A DNA stretch of 64,000 nt from Pontibacter sp. E15-1 (GTDB lineage Bacteria; Bacteroidota; Bacteroidia; Cytophagales; Hymenobacteraceae), in the NCBI RefSeq assembly GCF_022601975.1, contig NZ_JAKVIR010000005.1:18318-82317 (forward strand), read 5' to 3'. The notes below the pieces were generated by a model. That model ran no database searches and was not told the origin of the DNA. It worked only from the letters and a program-made list of their open reading frames with translations. Made by a program: the position numbers and the translations under genes. Shown piece after piece: positions 56,601-64,000 of this stretch (position 1 is the first letter of the stretch; the number at the start of each line of letters is the position of its first letter).

Positions 56601-57224
56601 CTATTTCGCTTCTGCTTCAGGCGCTGCCTCCTGCTGCTGCACGGGATTATCCGGTAGGTAGATGGCCAGCAGCGTGCCTAACCGGGAATTCAAGCCCATG
56701 ATCGGGGAAGCGACCACCACCCGCTCCGGATTGGCATCGTCCACCATAGTGTCATCCGCCTTCAGAAACGCCGGCTTGAAATGATCGGCAAAGGCTGTCC
56801 CGGTATAGTTCTGGTCTGTGGAGCTGATAATGTTGCCGTCTTTATCCGCAACCAGCACCAGGGAGAACCGCTTCTCCTGCACAAACTGAAACAGATACTG
56901 ATCCACCTGTTCCACATTGCCTGTGAGCAGGGCAGAACGCAAGGCCCACGAAAACGGTTTCATCAATACCTCCAGAAAATACTGGCTGTTTTCTGCGATC
57001 CGCTCGTTGGCACGCTCCACCGCGGCCTCCTGCTCTTGGGCCGCCAGCTCCCGCACGCCCTTCAACTGCGACTCCTTGTAGAGGTATACACCCAACAACA
57101 GCAAAAGCAGCACCAGCGAGACATACACAACAGGCTTTTTCAGGAGCGTCACAAAACGGTTGGTCCGTGGCCTGGCATCCTCATACTCAGGCGCATTGTC
57201 TATAGGGTAGTGTTCTGTATCCAT
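56601..57224 (-). CDS. single-pass membrane protein with PDC/Cache-like domain
   Basis: 207 residues. A cytoplasmic N-terminus (about 1-28), one transmembrane helix (about 31-48, VVYVSLVLLLLLLGVYLY), a helical stalk rich in Ala/Glu/Gln, and an extracytoplasmic domain (about 80-190) whose segments RFSLVLVADKDGNIISST and VASPIMGLNSRLGTLLAIYL resemble PDC/Cache sensor domains. No signalling output domain is present, so it may modulate a partner protein. It ends in a Glu/Ala-rich tail. It is the last gene of a three-gene operon (23 nt after the OmpA-family gene). I do not recognise a named family. Confidence 0.65.
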   Translation of the reverse strand: MDTEHYPIDNAPEYEDARPRTNRFVTLLKKPVVYVSLVLLLLLLGVYLYKESQLKGVRELAAQEQEAAVERANERIAENSQYFLEVLMKPFSWALRSALLTGNVEQVDQYLFQFVQEKRFSLVLVADKDGNIISSTDQNYTGTAFADHFKPAFLKADDTMVDDANPERVVVASPIMGLNSRLGTLLAIYLPDNPVQQQEAAPEAEAK

Positions 57225-57247
57225 ACCCTCTATACGATAACAAGCTG

Positions 57248-59167
57248 TTATTCAGTTATTTCTATATCAACTTTTCGATCTAAAGGGTTTTCTTTTTGGG
57301 AGGCAGTGGCATCGCCCATATACTGAACACTGATACGCTCTTTGCTTATGCCTTGCACGGTCAGGAAATCAACCAGCGCCTCTACCCGCTTGCGGCTTAG
57401 CGCCAGGTTATAGGCAGCTTTTCCGGATTGGGAGGAATGGCCGGTGAGGCGCACGTTCCGGGCTGGCATCTCCTGCAGCTTTTTCACGACCTCGTTCAAG
57501 TCCCGGAGGCTTTCCAGGGGCACCTGAAACGTATTGACCGGATAATAGACGGTGGAGGTATAGGCTTTGGGCACAACTGCCGAGGCTAACGTCACCGGAA
57601 CATCAACCGGAACCGTCGTCAATTTTTGCAAGAGGGCCAGTTCCTGCTCATATTGGTTGAGGCGCTGCAACACGCTGTCGTTCAGGGCGGCCTGCCGTTG
57701 CAGGTACTGCACCAAACTGGAGTCTACCACAGCCATTTGTTGCAGGGTATCGTCGGTGGGGAGCGTGGCCCGCAACGAGTCGATGCTCGCCTGTAGCCTC
57801 CTGTTCTCTGCACTCACGGCCGAAAGCTGTAGCCTTTCCTGGTAGAGCTGCGCGGTGTCCACCGGTACATCCGCGGGTCTAGTACGCATCGGCACGTAAA
57901 CCACCTGCTCTTTCACACGCACGCGCTCCTTGGTTTTCCCCGGTGCGTCTGCCCTGGATTTGGCCGCAGCACTTTTCTGCGTTTTTTGCCTGGTGCTTTC
58001 CCCTGTCTTTACAGAGGTTTCCTTCTCTGGCTCCGCTGATTCTTTTTCCGGTGAAAGGGGAGTTGGCTGAGGCCGCTGCTGTGTTGCCGTTTGCCGTTGA
58101 ATAACAGTATCCGGTGGTATGGTGCTGCGTTCTGCTATAGTGGGTATAGGCTGTGCCTCCTCTTGCTTGCTCCTCTCCCCTGCTGTTTCAGGCTTTGCGC
58201 TTGTTTTGGCGGCAACTGCTGGGGCAGGGCTGGATGTATTTGTTGTGTCCTGAATTTGGCGTGTTTGCGGAGGTATGCCTTGTACCATGCGTGTGCCTTG
58301 CACCAGACTGGTGTCCGTACCGATAGTGGCGCTTCGGGTATGGAGGGTGTCAGCGGGCGCGTATACCGGTCTTTGCGCCAGCTGCGGTTCTGTGGCCAGG
58401 TTGTCTGCTGTTTGTGCCCGTTCCACCTGGGCGGCTCGGGGCGGCAGCGTCAGCATCATTTCCAGCACGTTTTGCCGAGGTTGGGTTTGTTGCTCCTCTG
58501 CCTGTTCTGTCGCTATGGTGCCGGAAAAATACTGCGGGGCCTTAAACGTCGATTTCCTGAAACCAAAGCTATACCCCAGCGTGAACCCCGTGTGCAGGTA
58601 CGCGCTGTTATAGTCGTTCTGCTCGAGCGCGAGGCCCTTCAGGTGCGGTTCCGTCAGGTATACCGCTTCCGTTTGCAAGCCCAGTTGCCACCGCTCGCTA
58701 AGCCTGAACTTCAGGCCAACGCCCACAGGTATAGCCGACACATAGCGCGACTCCGTTGTTGTGGCGCCACTGGATGTCTCCAGAATACTCAGCCCATACC
58801 CCCCGAAGACATACGGGGATACCCTCGCAGAACTGTTCAAGAGCCAGCCATTATCGGTATAAAAATAGGCCCGCAGCGCAGCCATGTGCACCTCGGTTTC
58901 GAAAGGGTTCCGCTGCAGGTCGCGCCCCCGGACCTCGCCAAGCGCATAGCTCGCAGACAGCCCCAGGCTATTGCCGACGCTTCGGGTCAGCTCGGCACGG
59001 TACAGCAGGTTATCGTTCAGGGTATAGTAATCAGCGAATCGGTTGGCGTCGTTGCTGTACGCGGCTGTACCGGTATAGCCGCTTAGCTGCCACTTGTACA
59101 GGTCATGCTGGGCAACGGCCAGTTGCCAACTGAGCAGCAGCAGGCCTATTGTTAGAAGTCGTTTCAT
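57248..59167 (-). CDS. OmpA-family outer membrane protein with altered peptidoglycan-binding site
   Basis: 639 residues. Signal peptide (about 1-19, SWQLAVAQ), an N-terminal beta-barrel-like region (about 20-210), a long Thr/Pro/Gln/Lys-rich linker (about 215-420), a coiled coil (about 430-510) and a C-terminal OmpA domain (about 530-639; STVYYPVNTFQVP, LTGHSSQSGKAAYNLALSRK). In typical OmpA domains GHTD supplies an Asp that binds diaminopimelate together with an Arg 15 residues later. Here the Asp is Ser (GHSS), while the Arg is kept. Anchoring to peptidoglycan may thus be weakened or changed. It lies 2 nt after the preceding gene in the operon. The long linker could span the periplasm. Confidence 0.85.
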   Translation of the reverse strand: MKRLLTIGLLLLSWQLAVAQHDLYKWQLSGYTGTAAYSNDANRFADYYTLNDNLLYRAELTRSVGNSLGLSASYALGEVRGRDLQRNPFETEVHMAALRAYFYTDNGWLLNSSARVSPYVFGGYGLSILETSSGATTTESRYVSAIPVGVGLKFRLSERWQLGLQTEAVYLTEPHLKGLALEQNDYNSAYLHTGFTLGYSFGFRKSTFKAPQYFSGTIATEQAEEQQTQPRQNVLEMMLTLPPRAAQVERAQTADNLATEPQLAQRPVYAPADTLHTRSATIGTDTSLVQGTRMVQGIPPQTRQIQDTTNTSSPAPAVAAKTSAKPETAGERSKQEEAQPIPTIAERSTIPPDTVIQRQTATQQRPQPTPLSPEKESAEPEKETSVKTGESTRQKTQKSAAAKSRADAPGKTKERVRVKEQVVYVPMRTRPADVPVDTAQLYQERLQLSAVSAENRRLQASIDSLRATLPTDDTLQQMAVVDSSLVQYLQRQAALNDSVLQRLNQYEQELALLQKLTTVPVDVPVTLASAVVPKAYTSTVYYPVNTFQVPLESLRDLNEVVKKLQEMPARNVRLTGHSSQSGKAAYNLALSRKRVEALVDFLTVQGISKERISVQYMGDATASQKENPLDRKVDIEITE

Positions 59168-59169
59168 GG

Positions 59170-60351
59170 TTAGCGGTTTAGGTCCATCCAGAAATTAAGC
59201 TCCAGGCTCAGGCCAACAAATGGGCGGATGTATACCCTGTCTACACTGAAATCGGAGATGGTATTCGACGCCTGGTCGCTCTGCAGCACCGTGGCCCCCG
59301 CATGGATGCGCACGAAGGGTAGCGCCCTGTAACCCAACGCCACATAAACCGGGCGCTTCACCAAGGGGCCGGTCGCTTCATCGTCCTCGCCAAAATCCAG
59401 GTTCTGCAGCAGCACGCCCGTGGAGATACTGGATCTGGACCAGAAAGTGGAGGAAAATGCCGCTCTGCCAAACGGGATGGAAATGCCCACATAGGGGGCC
59501 GTGTCGGAGGTGAAATTATCGACATTGCCCGAATTGTACACCCCGCCATACCCCACGTTGATCGCGACCACGTTGCGGGTTTTCTCCGTGGCGTAGTCGG
59601 TGATTTTTTTACTGTCGGTGAGGACCAGCAACTGTGCGTTTGTGTATTGCGCCACTTCCTGGTTCACCATCACTTTCAGGGCCTCCACCTGTTCGTGCGC
59701 ATACTTCAGCCGGATGGTCTGGTTATCTTCCCCTTCACCGGCAACAATATTGCGCCGTGCTTTGCGCAGGCGCAGGTTATTGATCTGCTCCAGCTTGTCC
59801 AGCACGATATCGGAGAAGCCATTGAAGGTATAGTTGATATGGCTTCGGTAAAGTCCAAGTCCTTGGCTCACGATGGCGTTCATGTCGCTGCGCATGTTTT
59901 TGGGGTGCTTACGCAGTTCCACGCTGCCTCTGCTCACCACATACGACTGGTCGATATAGGCATCCAGAGCGGCGTTTAATTGCCGTAAAAGCTGCCGCTG
60001 CTGCTGGGCCGGGGCAGCCTCGTAGAAATTGAGGAGAAAGGTATACTTCTCGTTTCCGCGCAGGGGGTAGTTCACCGGCAAGGTAAAATTATTGTCAGTG
60101 CCGGAAGGGCGCTTTTTCCAGACGTTCCGGTAAAGCGGGTCTTTGCTCGTGTCGGGGGAGCCGTAGATGGCGAGCTCTACCATTTCAACCTCGCCTCCTG
60201 CCTCACCCGTCAGTATGAAATTGCTTTCGGCAGGCAGCGGCTGGCCCTCGTTGAAGTAGGTCCTGTCGTAATTGAAAACCACCGTCTTATACTGGGCAAA
60301 AACGGAGGTACTGATCAACAGGAAAATGATGAGCGTGTAAAGTTTTTTCAT
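59170..60351 (-). CDS. secreted hypothetical protein, first gene of the OmpA operon
   Basis: 393 residues with a signal peptide (about 1-19, LLISTSVFAQ). Residues ~20-110 look like an Ig-like beta domain (VVFNYDRTYFNEGQPLPAE, TLPVNYPLRGNEKYTFLLNF). A helical middle region (about 115-250; QQQRQLLRQLNAALDAYIDQ, VEALKVMVNQEVAQYTNAQL) follows. The last ~135 residues alternate strands as in an outer-membrane barrel (NVGYGGVYNSGNVDNF, YVALGYRALPFVRIHAGATV) and end with an aromatic residue near the C-terminus (LNFWMDLNR). It was probably exported to the periplasm or outer membrane. The 2-nt gap to the OmpA-family gene suggests a joint complex. Family not recognised. Confidence 0.7.
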   Translation of the reverse strand: MKKLYTLIIFLLISTSVFAQYKTVVFNYDRTYFNEGQPLPAESNFILTGEAGGEVEMVELAIYGSPDTSKDPLYRNVWKKRPSGTDNNFTLPVNYPLRGNEKYTFLLNFYEAAPAQQQRQLLRQLNAALDAYIDQSYVVSRGSVELRKHPKNMRSDMNAIVSQGLGLYRSHINYTFNGFSDIVLDKLEQINNLRLRKARRNIVAGEGEDNQTIRLKYAHEQVEALKVMVNQEVAQYTNAQLLVLTDSKKITDYATEKTRNVVAINVGYGGVYNSGNVDNFTSDTAPYVGISIPFGRAAFSSTFWSRSSISTGVLLQNLDFGEDDEATGPLVKRPVYVALGYRALPFVRIHAGATVLQSDQASNTISDFSVDRVYIRPFVGLSLELNFWMDLNR

Positions 60352-61057
60352 ATAGTTGGTATTAAATTTAAATTAAAGCAACCGCCTTTCGGGCTATAAG
60401 GGAAGGAGTGAACGGAGGCACGCAGGCTATTTGCAGCAGGCGAACATAATGCAGCCCACAAAAGGAGAACTTAGGGCGGACGATAATGTTTTCAGAAGAC
60501 CAAATAGCCGCATGAAGCTTTTAGTCAATGTATAAACAATTAATAAATAGTTGTTTATGTGTATAAATCAGTTAAAAACAGGCTCCCCTGAATCTGATAC
60601 GGAGTAGTAAATTTGCCGACGCGCACGCAGCGGCTTCTTCCTTCAATCTAAGGTATAGCTATATTTGTATACGTATAAATCCCACCAAAGTACTCTCTGG
60701 CAGAAACTTCGATTTTGTGGAGTGGTTTGCGGCTTGGGGATGGGAATCCCTGAACTTTGTTTAGCGGGATGGACTGGTTTGGGGTATGGTGGCGGTAGCA
60801 ATTCATACGCATCTCTCTGCTGGCGCGTGCTTGCAGCTCGTGCCTCTACCTCTACGCAGCAATGCAAAAGTAATAGTACGAGTTACAAGCTCGCACTAGC
60901 GGGGCAGCCGGATTTTCTAGAGCAAAGGACAACAACCAGGCGTGCTGCCGGAGAAATAGAAACAGTTATCCTCATTCCATTTAGGTTATATCACGCTCCT
61001 CGCAACTGTGCCCATTCAATAAAGTATAAGAAAAGTACTACAGCTTACTCGACTTAC
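60352..61057. other. intergenic region with a REP-like repeat
   Basis: About 700 nt containing the operon promoter side (60352-60600) and the palindrome at 60819-60900. The open frame that runs from 60665 into the pentapeptide gene crosses this palindrome and is not regarded as coding before 61058. Confidence 0.5.
60819..60900. repeat. REP-like palindromic repeat, copy 3
   Basis: Left arm 60819-60844 and right arm 60876-60900 (GTACGAGTTACAAGCTCGCA start) with an internal ACGCAGC motif shared with copy 1. It lies 158 nt before the pentapeptide-repeat gene. Confidence 0.75.
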
Positions 61058-62086
61058 ATGGGCAAAGTAAAATTCAAAAAGCCTCCCAAACCAGCACCGG
61101 GTTCTCTACTGGCGGCCCCATTTCTGTGGCTGGAGTGGAGTATGGACTGGCTGGCTTACTGGCTCAGCCACCTGGCTATTTTCAACGTGCTGAAATATGT
61201 GGGCAAGTTAGCGGTACTTTTGGCTATCATTACCTGGTTTACAGAGCTCCCGGCGCGGAAACACGCTGCTATCCGGGAGAACTGGTCCATACTGTTTGAA
61301 AAGGGCGGCGGACGCATGGAGGCTTTACTGTTTTTACACGACGAGGGGATTGATCTTCGCGGGTTAAATGGGGAGTATGGCTTCTTTGAGGGGATTGATC
61401 TCCATGGCGCCGATCTATATGGAGCTGATCTGTCGAACGCTAAACTGGCAAAGGCAAACCTGCGCTACGCCACCCTTTCAAATTCTGAACTGAACAAAGC
61501 CATTCTGGACAGTGCCAATTTAACAGCGGCAAAGCTAAGTTACAGTGAAATGATTAACGCGAAACTGAGGGCTACCAAACTGGACAGTGCCGATCTTACA
61601 TTTGCGGATTTACGCGGTGCTTTTTTGAACGGCGCCAGTCTGCGGGCCGCCGATTTGAGCGAAGCCAGGTTAAGTGACGCCAGCCTGGGGTTCGCTGATT
61701 TAACGGGAGCTACCTTCCTTTTCGCAAAGCTGGACAGCGCCGATTTGAACACGGCCAAACTACGGTATGCTGACCTTTCGTTGGCTGACATGAGAGGAGT
61801 CCGGCTGTATGCCGCTGATCTGGAGAATGCCATATTAACCTTTGCTATTTTGGTGGGAGCTGACTTGAGCGGCGCTGACCTCAAGGGTGCCGATTTAAAG
61901 AGCGCTCTTTTAATAGATGTAGATTTTGAACATGCAATTTTAGACAGTGCTGATTTGAGAGGCGCAAACGTACGAGGTGCCAACTTCAGACATGCCAGTT
62001 TAAGAGGTGCTGATTTAAGAAATGTCCGTTTCCTGAGCGACTCCAGCTTCGTAGACGCAGACACAACAGGCATCGTGCTGCAGTAA
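61058..62086 (+). CDS. pentapeptide-repeat membrane protein
   Basis: 342 residues from the ATG at 61058 (MGKVKFKKPPKPAPG). The upstream open frame passes through a palindromic repeat, so this start is preferred. A hydrophobic region (about 18-70; SMDWLAYWLSHLAIF, LAVLLAIITWFTELP) suggests one or two membrane segments. Residues ~108-330 are about 40 pentapeptides of the A(D/N)LxX type (GADLYGADLSNAKLAKANLR), which form a right-handed quadrilateral beta-helix. Such helices can mimic DNA, as in Qnr/MfpA gyrase protection, or mediate protein contacts. With a membrane anchor the first role is less likely. Function unknown. Confidence 0.88.
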   Translation: MGKVKFKKPPKPAPGSLLAAPFLWLEWSMDWLAYWLSHLAIFNVLKYVGKLAVLLAIITWFTELPARKHAAIRENWSILFEKGGGRMEALLFLHDEGIDLRGLNGEYGFFEGIDLHGADLYGADLSNAKLAKANLRYATLSNSELNKAILDSANLTAAKLSYSEMINAKLRATKLDSADLTFADLRGAFLNGASLRAADLSEARLSDASLGFADLTGATFLFAKLDSADLNTAKLRYADLSLADMRGVRLYAADLENAILTFAILVGADLSGADLKGADLKSALLIDVDFEHAILDSADLRGANVRGANFRHASLRGADLRNVRFLSDSSFVDADTTGIVLQ

Positions 62087-62317
62087 ATGTATACAGGTGG
62101 CCAAAACCAAGATCGTCTGGCTACTCTTCTTGGTCAGGAAAACATAAGCAGCTGTTTCCTTTATCATTCCACAGCCTTCTTCCGAAACGCCTATACCCAC
62201 CGCAGACAGCCTGTAGCCGTTTCAGCCGCCGCCGTTCATCACGTTCTATACATAAGCCAGCGAGTATACCCTGCATCGGCTGCCGCGTTAAAGGGGGTAT
62301 AATCAAGAGATAAACCC

Positions 62318-62737
62318 ATGAAAACTAAGCATATACAAAAAGGCATAATAACCTTGTCATTACTTGTCCTGCTGGGATTGGGTGCATGCCAGACCAGTAC
62401 TGCACCTGCTGGCACATCTGGCAGGGCAACGAGAGCTACCAATAACGTGGCACCCCAACGCGTGGATATAAGAGGAAGCATTGTGGCAAGCCGGTATAAC
62501 GAAGGCCAGGTGGTGCTGGAAGTGGAGAATTTTTCACCTTCGCCAAACTCTCGCTACAACCGGGCCTATGTGCTTGTGGTGCCCACCGCGCAAATCATTG
62601 GTGCTGACGGGCAAACGATCAGCCTGAGTGAGTTAGGGCAAGGGCAAAACGTGTCTGTTTTGCTGAGAGGCGGTGGCCGGGGCAACTTCGTGGGCATTGG
62701 CGTTGCCCGGAAGCTATGGGTCGAAAATGACTTTTAA
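62318..62737 (+). CDS. small hypothetical lipoprotein
   Basis: 139 residues. Signal peptide with lipobox LGAC (Cys about 24), then a Thr/Ala-rich linker and a compact beta-rich domain (about 48-139; VDIRGSIVASRYNEGQVVLE, YVLVVPTAQIIGADGQTISL, VARKLWVENDF). No catalytic motif and no recognised family. The mature protein is probably anchored in a membrane facing the periplasm. It is separated from the pentapeptide gene by 231 nt without features and converges with the ABC exporter gene. No clear terminator was identified between them. Confidence 0.7.
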   Translation: MKTKHIQKGIITLSLLVLLGLGACQTSTAPAGTSGRATRATNNVAPQRVDIRGSIVASRYNEGQVVLEVENFSPSPNSRYNRAYVLVVPTAQIIGADGQTISLSELGQGQNVSVLLRGGGRGNFVGIGVARKLWVENDF

Positions 62738-62788
62738 AGGGGTGCTCCGCTAGTAAACGTTCTCTAAACCCAGCCGCCGCACCAATCC

Positions 62789-64000
62789 TTAAATCCTCGC
62801 CTGATAGGTATAGAGTTGGTAATACCTGCCCTGCTTTTCCAACAACTCCTCGTGCCTGCCTCTTTCAGCGATGTGGCCCTGCTCAATCACCAGGATCTGG
62901 TCGGCCTGGCGAATGGTACTGAGGCGGTGGGCGATCACGAAGGTGGTTCGGCCCTGCATCAGCGTTTTCAGGCTGGCCTGTATCAGGCTCTCGCTCTCCG
63001 TATCGAGGTTGGAAGTGGCCTCATCCAGAATCAAAATGCGCGGGTCGGCCAGCACGGCCCGGGCGATGGCGATGCGCTGCCGCTGCCCGCCCGAAAGCTT
63101 CACGCCCCGCTCCCCGATCAGCGTATCCAGGCCTTCATCAAAGCGATCCGTGAACTCCTGCACATAGGCTGCTTCCACGGCTTCCTGCAGTTGGGCCTCG
63201 GTGGCGTCCGGTCTTGGGAAGAGGATGTTTTCGCGAATGCTGCCTTCAAACAGGAAATCGTCCTGCAGCACCACGCCCAACTTGCTTCTGTAGCTCTGCA
63301 GGCTGATGGTTTGCAAGTCGTGGCCGTCAACGGTGATGGTGCCACTGTCGGGGTTTAGAAAAGAAGCCGCGAGTCCGGCTATGGTCGTTTTACCGGAACC
63401 CGACGAGCCAACCAGAGCCGTGACGGAACCGGCAGGGGCTTTAAAGCTAATTTCCTTCACCACTTCTTTCCCGGCCTCATAGGCAAACGCCACCTTGTCG
63501 AAAACCACATCGCCGTGGATACGGTCCAGACGTAGGGTTCTGTGCCCGCCATCGTCTTCGAGGGGTGTGTTCAGGATTTCTTCGGTGCGGTCCAGGCCGG
63601 CAAAGGCCTCTGTAAACTGACTCCCGATGTTACTCATCTGCAGGATAGGCGCGATCATGAAGCCCAGGTACAGCGTAAAGGCCAGAAAATCGCCGAAGGT
63701 AAGCTCGCCCTTCATGATCAGGTAACCGCCAATGCCCATAATGCCCGCCGAGGCAAGGCCCAGCAGCAAGGTGGCCGACGAGGTAACCACGCTGGTGGTG
63801 ATCAGGCTGCGCTTCACGTTGAGGAAAAGCCGATTCACACCATCCTCAAAGGTCTTGATCTCCTGCGCTTCGGCATTAAACCCCTTTATCACGCGCACAC
63901 CGCCAAGCGTCTCGGTCAGCCGGCCAGTGACCTCGGCATTGATCACCCCGCGCTCCCGGAAGATAGGCCGGATCTTACCGAACGCTTTCAGGGAAATAAC
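62789..64000 (-). CDS. ABC exporter, fused permease-ATPase, MsbA-like (5' truncated)
   Basis: The frame stays open to the window edge, so the gene starts beyond 64000; 403 residues are visible, the GTG at 63946 being internal. The visible part begins in the transmembrane domain (GVRVIKGFNAEAQEIKTFED, LLLGLASAGIMGIGGYLIMK) and continues into a complete nucleotide-binding domain: Walker A GSSGSGKT, Q-loop VVLQDD, signature KLSGGQRQRIAIARAV, Walker B ILILDEATS and H-loop IAHRLST. The architecture is that of homodimeric type IV exporters such as MsbA/lipid or drug transporters. Substrate cannot be told. The ATPase is complete in the window, so nothing is missing at its 3' end. Confidence 0.9.
   Translation of the reverse strand, partial: VISLKAFGKIRPIFRERGVINAEVTGRLTETLGGVRVIKGFNAEAQEIKTFEDGVNRLFLNVKRSLITTSVVTSSATLLLGLASAGIMGIGGYLIMKGELTFGDFLAFTLYLGFMIAPILQMSNIGSQFTEAFAGLDRTEEILNTPLEDDGGHRTLRLDRIHGDVVFDKVAFAYEAGKEVVKEISFKAPAGSVTALVGSSGSGKTTIAGLAASFLNPDSGTITVDGHDLQTISLQSYRSKLGVVLQDDFLFEGSIRENILFPRPDATEAQLQEAVEAAYVQEFTDRFDEGLDTLIGERGVKLSGGQRQRIAIARAVLADPRILILDEATSNLDTESESLIQASLKTLMQGRTTFVIAHRLSTIRQADQILVIEQGHIAERGRHEELLEKQGRYYQLYTYQARI

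Noticed and set aside
58091..59086. 331-codon plus-strand frame opposite the OmpA-family gene
   Set aside because: Antisense to the signal peptide, barrel and linker of a supported gene; Arg/Leu/Cys-rich shadow composition.
60665..61057. N-terminal extension of the pentapeptide-repeat protein
   Set aside because: The extension is encoded by intergenic DNA including a palindromic repeat present elsewhere; the ATG at 61058 begins a coherent protein.

Overview
The window comes from a Bacteroidota genome, most likely a Cytophagales member of the Hymenobacteraceae (Pontibacter-like). The evidence is four secreted proteins with type A C-terminal sorting domains of the type IX secretion system (T9SS), one with a CHU_C/type B sorting domain next to a PorP/SprF partner, no recognisable Shine-Dalgarno sites, TAnnTTTG promoter elements and DUF2167/DUF559/NrtR-like families. 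Most of the window has moderate-to-high GC. The exception is an AT-rich patch around 45.8-48.4 kb. No tRNA, rRNA or CRISPR array was found.

Layout. 1-8.9 kb: the tail of a LamG/FnIII T9SS protein, a Nudix-like transcriptional regulator with a degenerate catalytic box, and a secreted beta-propeller phytase fused to a purple-acid-phosphatase module, ended by a strong bidirectional terminator. 8.9-17 kb: a hexapeptide acetyltransferase, a seven-PAS histidine kinase, a broken transposase, an MDR oxidoreductase, a membrane class III nucleotide cyclase and a decayed membrane gene. 17-20.8 kb: the oxidative pentose phosphate operon gnd-zwf-pgl with a clear terminator. 21-28 kb: a 1944-residue adhesin-like protein with ten ~94-residue repeats, coupled to a PorP/SprF gene. 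28-32 kb: two cold-shock-domain proteins around a small unknown gene, a lipoprotein and an orphan ABC ATPase. 32.5-42.8 kb: two divergent T9SS proteins sharing malectin domains; the second contains 660-bp tandem repeats, two of which share a 429-nt identical stretch.

42.8-55.6 kb is the accessory part. It holds hrpB, an AT-rich two-gene operon (a Panacea-like small protein overlapping a 646-residue membrane-tailed protein; candidate toxin-antitoxin or defence module), a Fic protein, a DUF559 nuclease gene enclosed by G-rich inverted repeats, a PAS histidine kinase and a carboxylesterase. Three copies of a 270-410 bp element bounded by the same G-rich arms, plus REP-like palindromes, are scattered among these genes.

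55.6-64 kb: a DUF2167 membrane protein, a three-gene envelope operon (secreted protein, OmpA-family protein lacking the usual diaminopimelate-binding Asp, single-pass sensor-like protein), a pentapeptide-repeat membrane protein, a small lipoprotein and the 3' part of an ABC exporter that runs off the window.

The strongest leads for something undescribed are the DUF559 gene with its matching non-autonomous repeats, the Panacea-like operon, and the phytase-phosphatase fusion. All domain assignments were made by eye from translated motifs; no database search was run.
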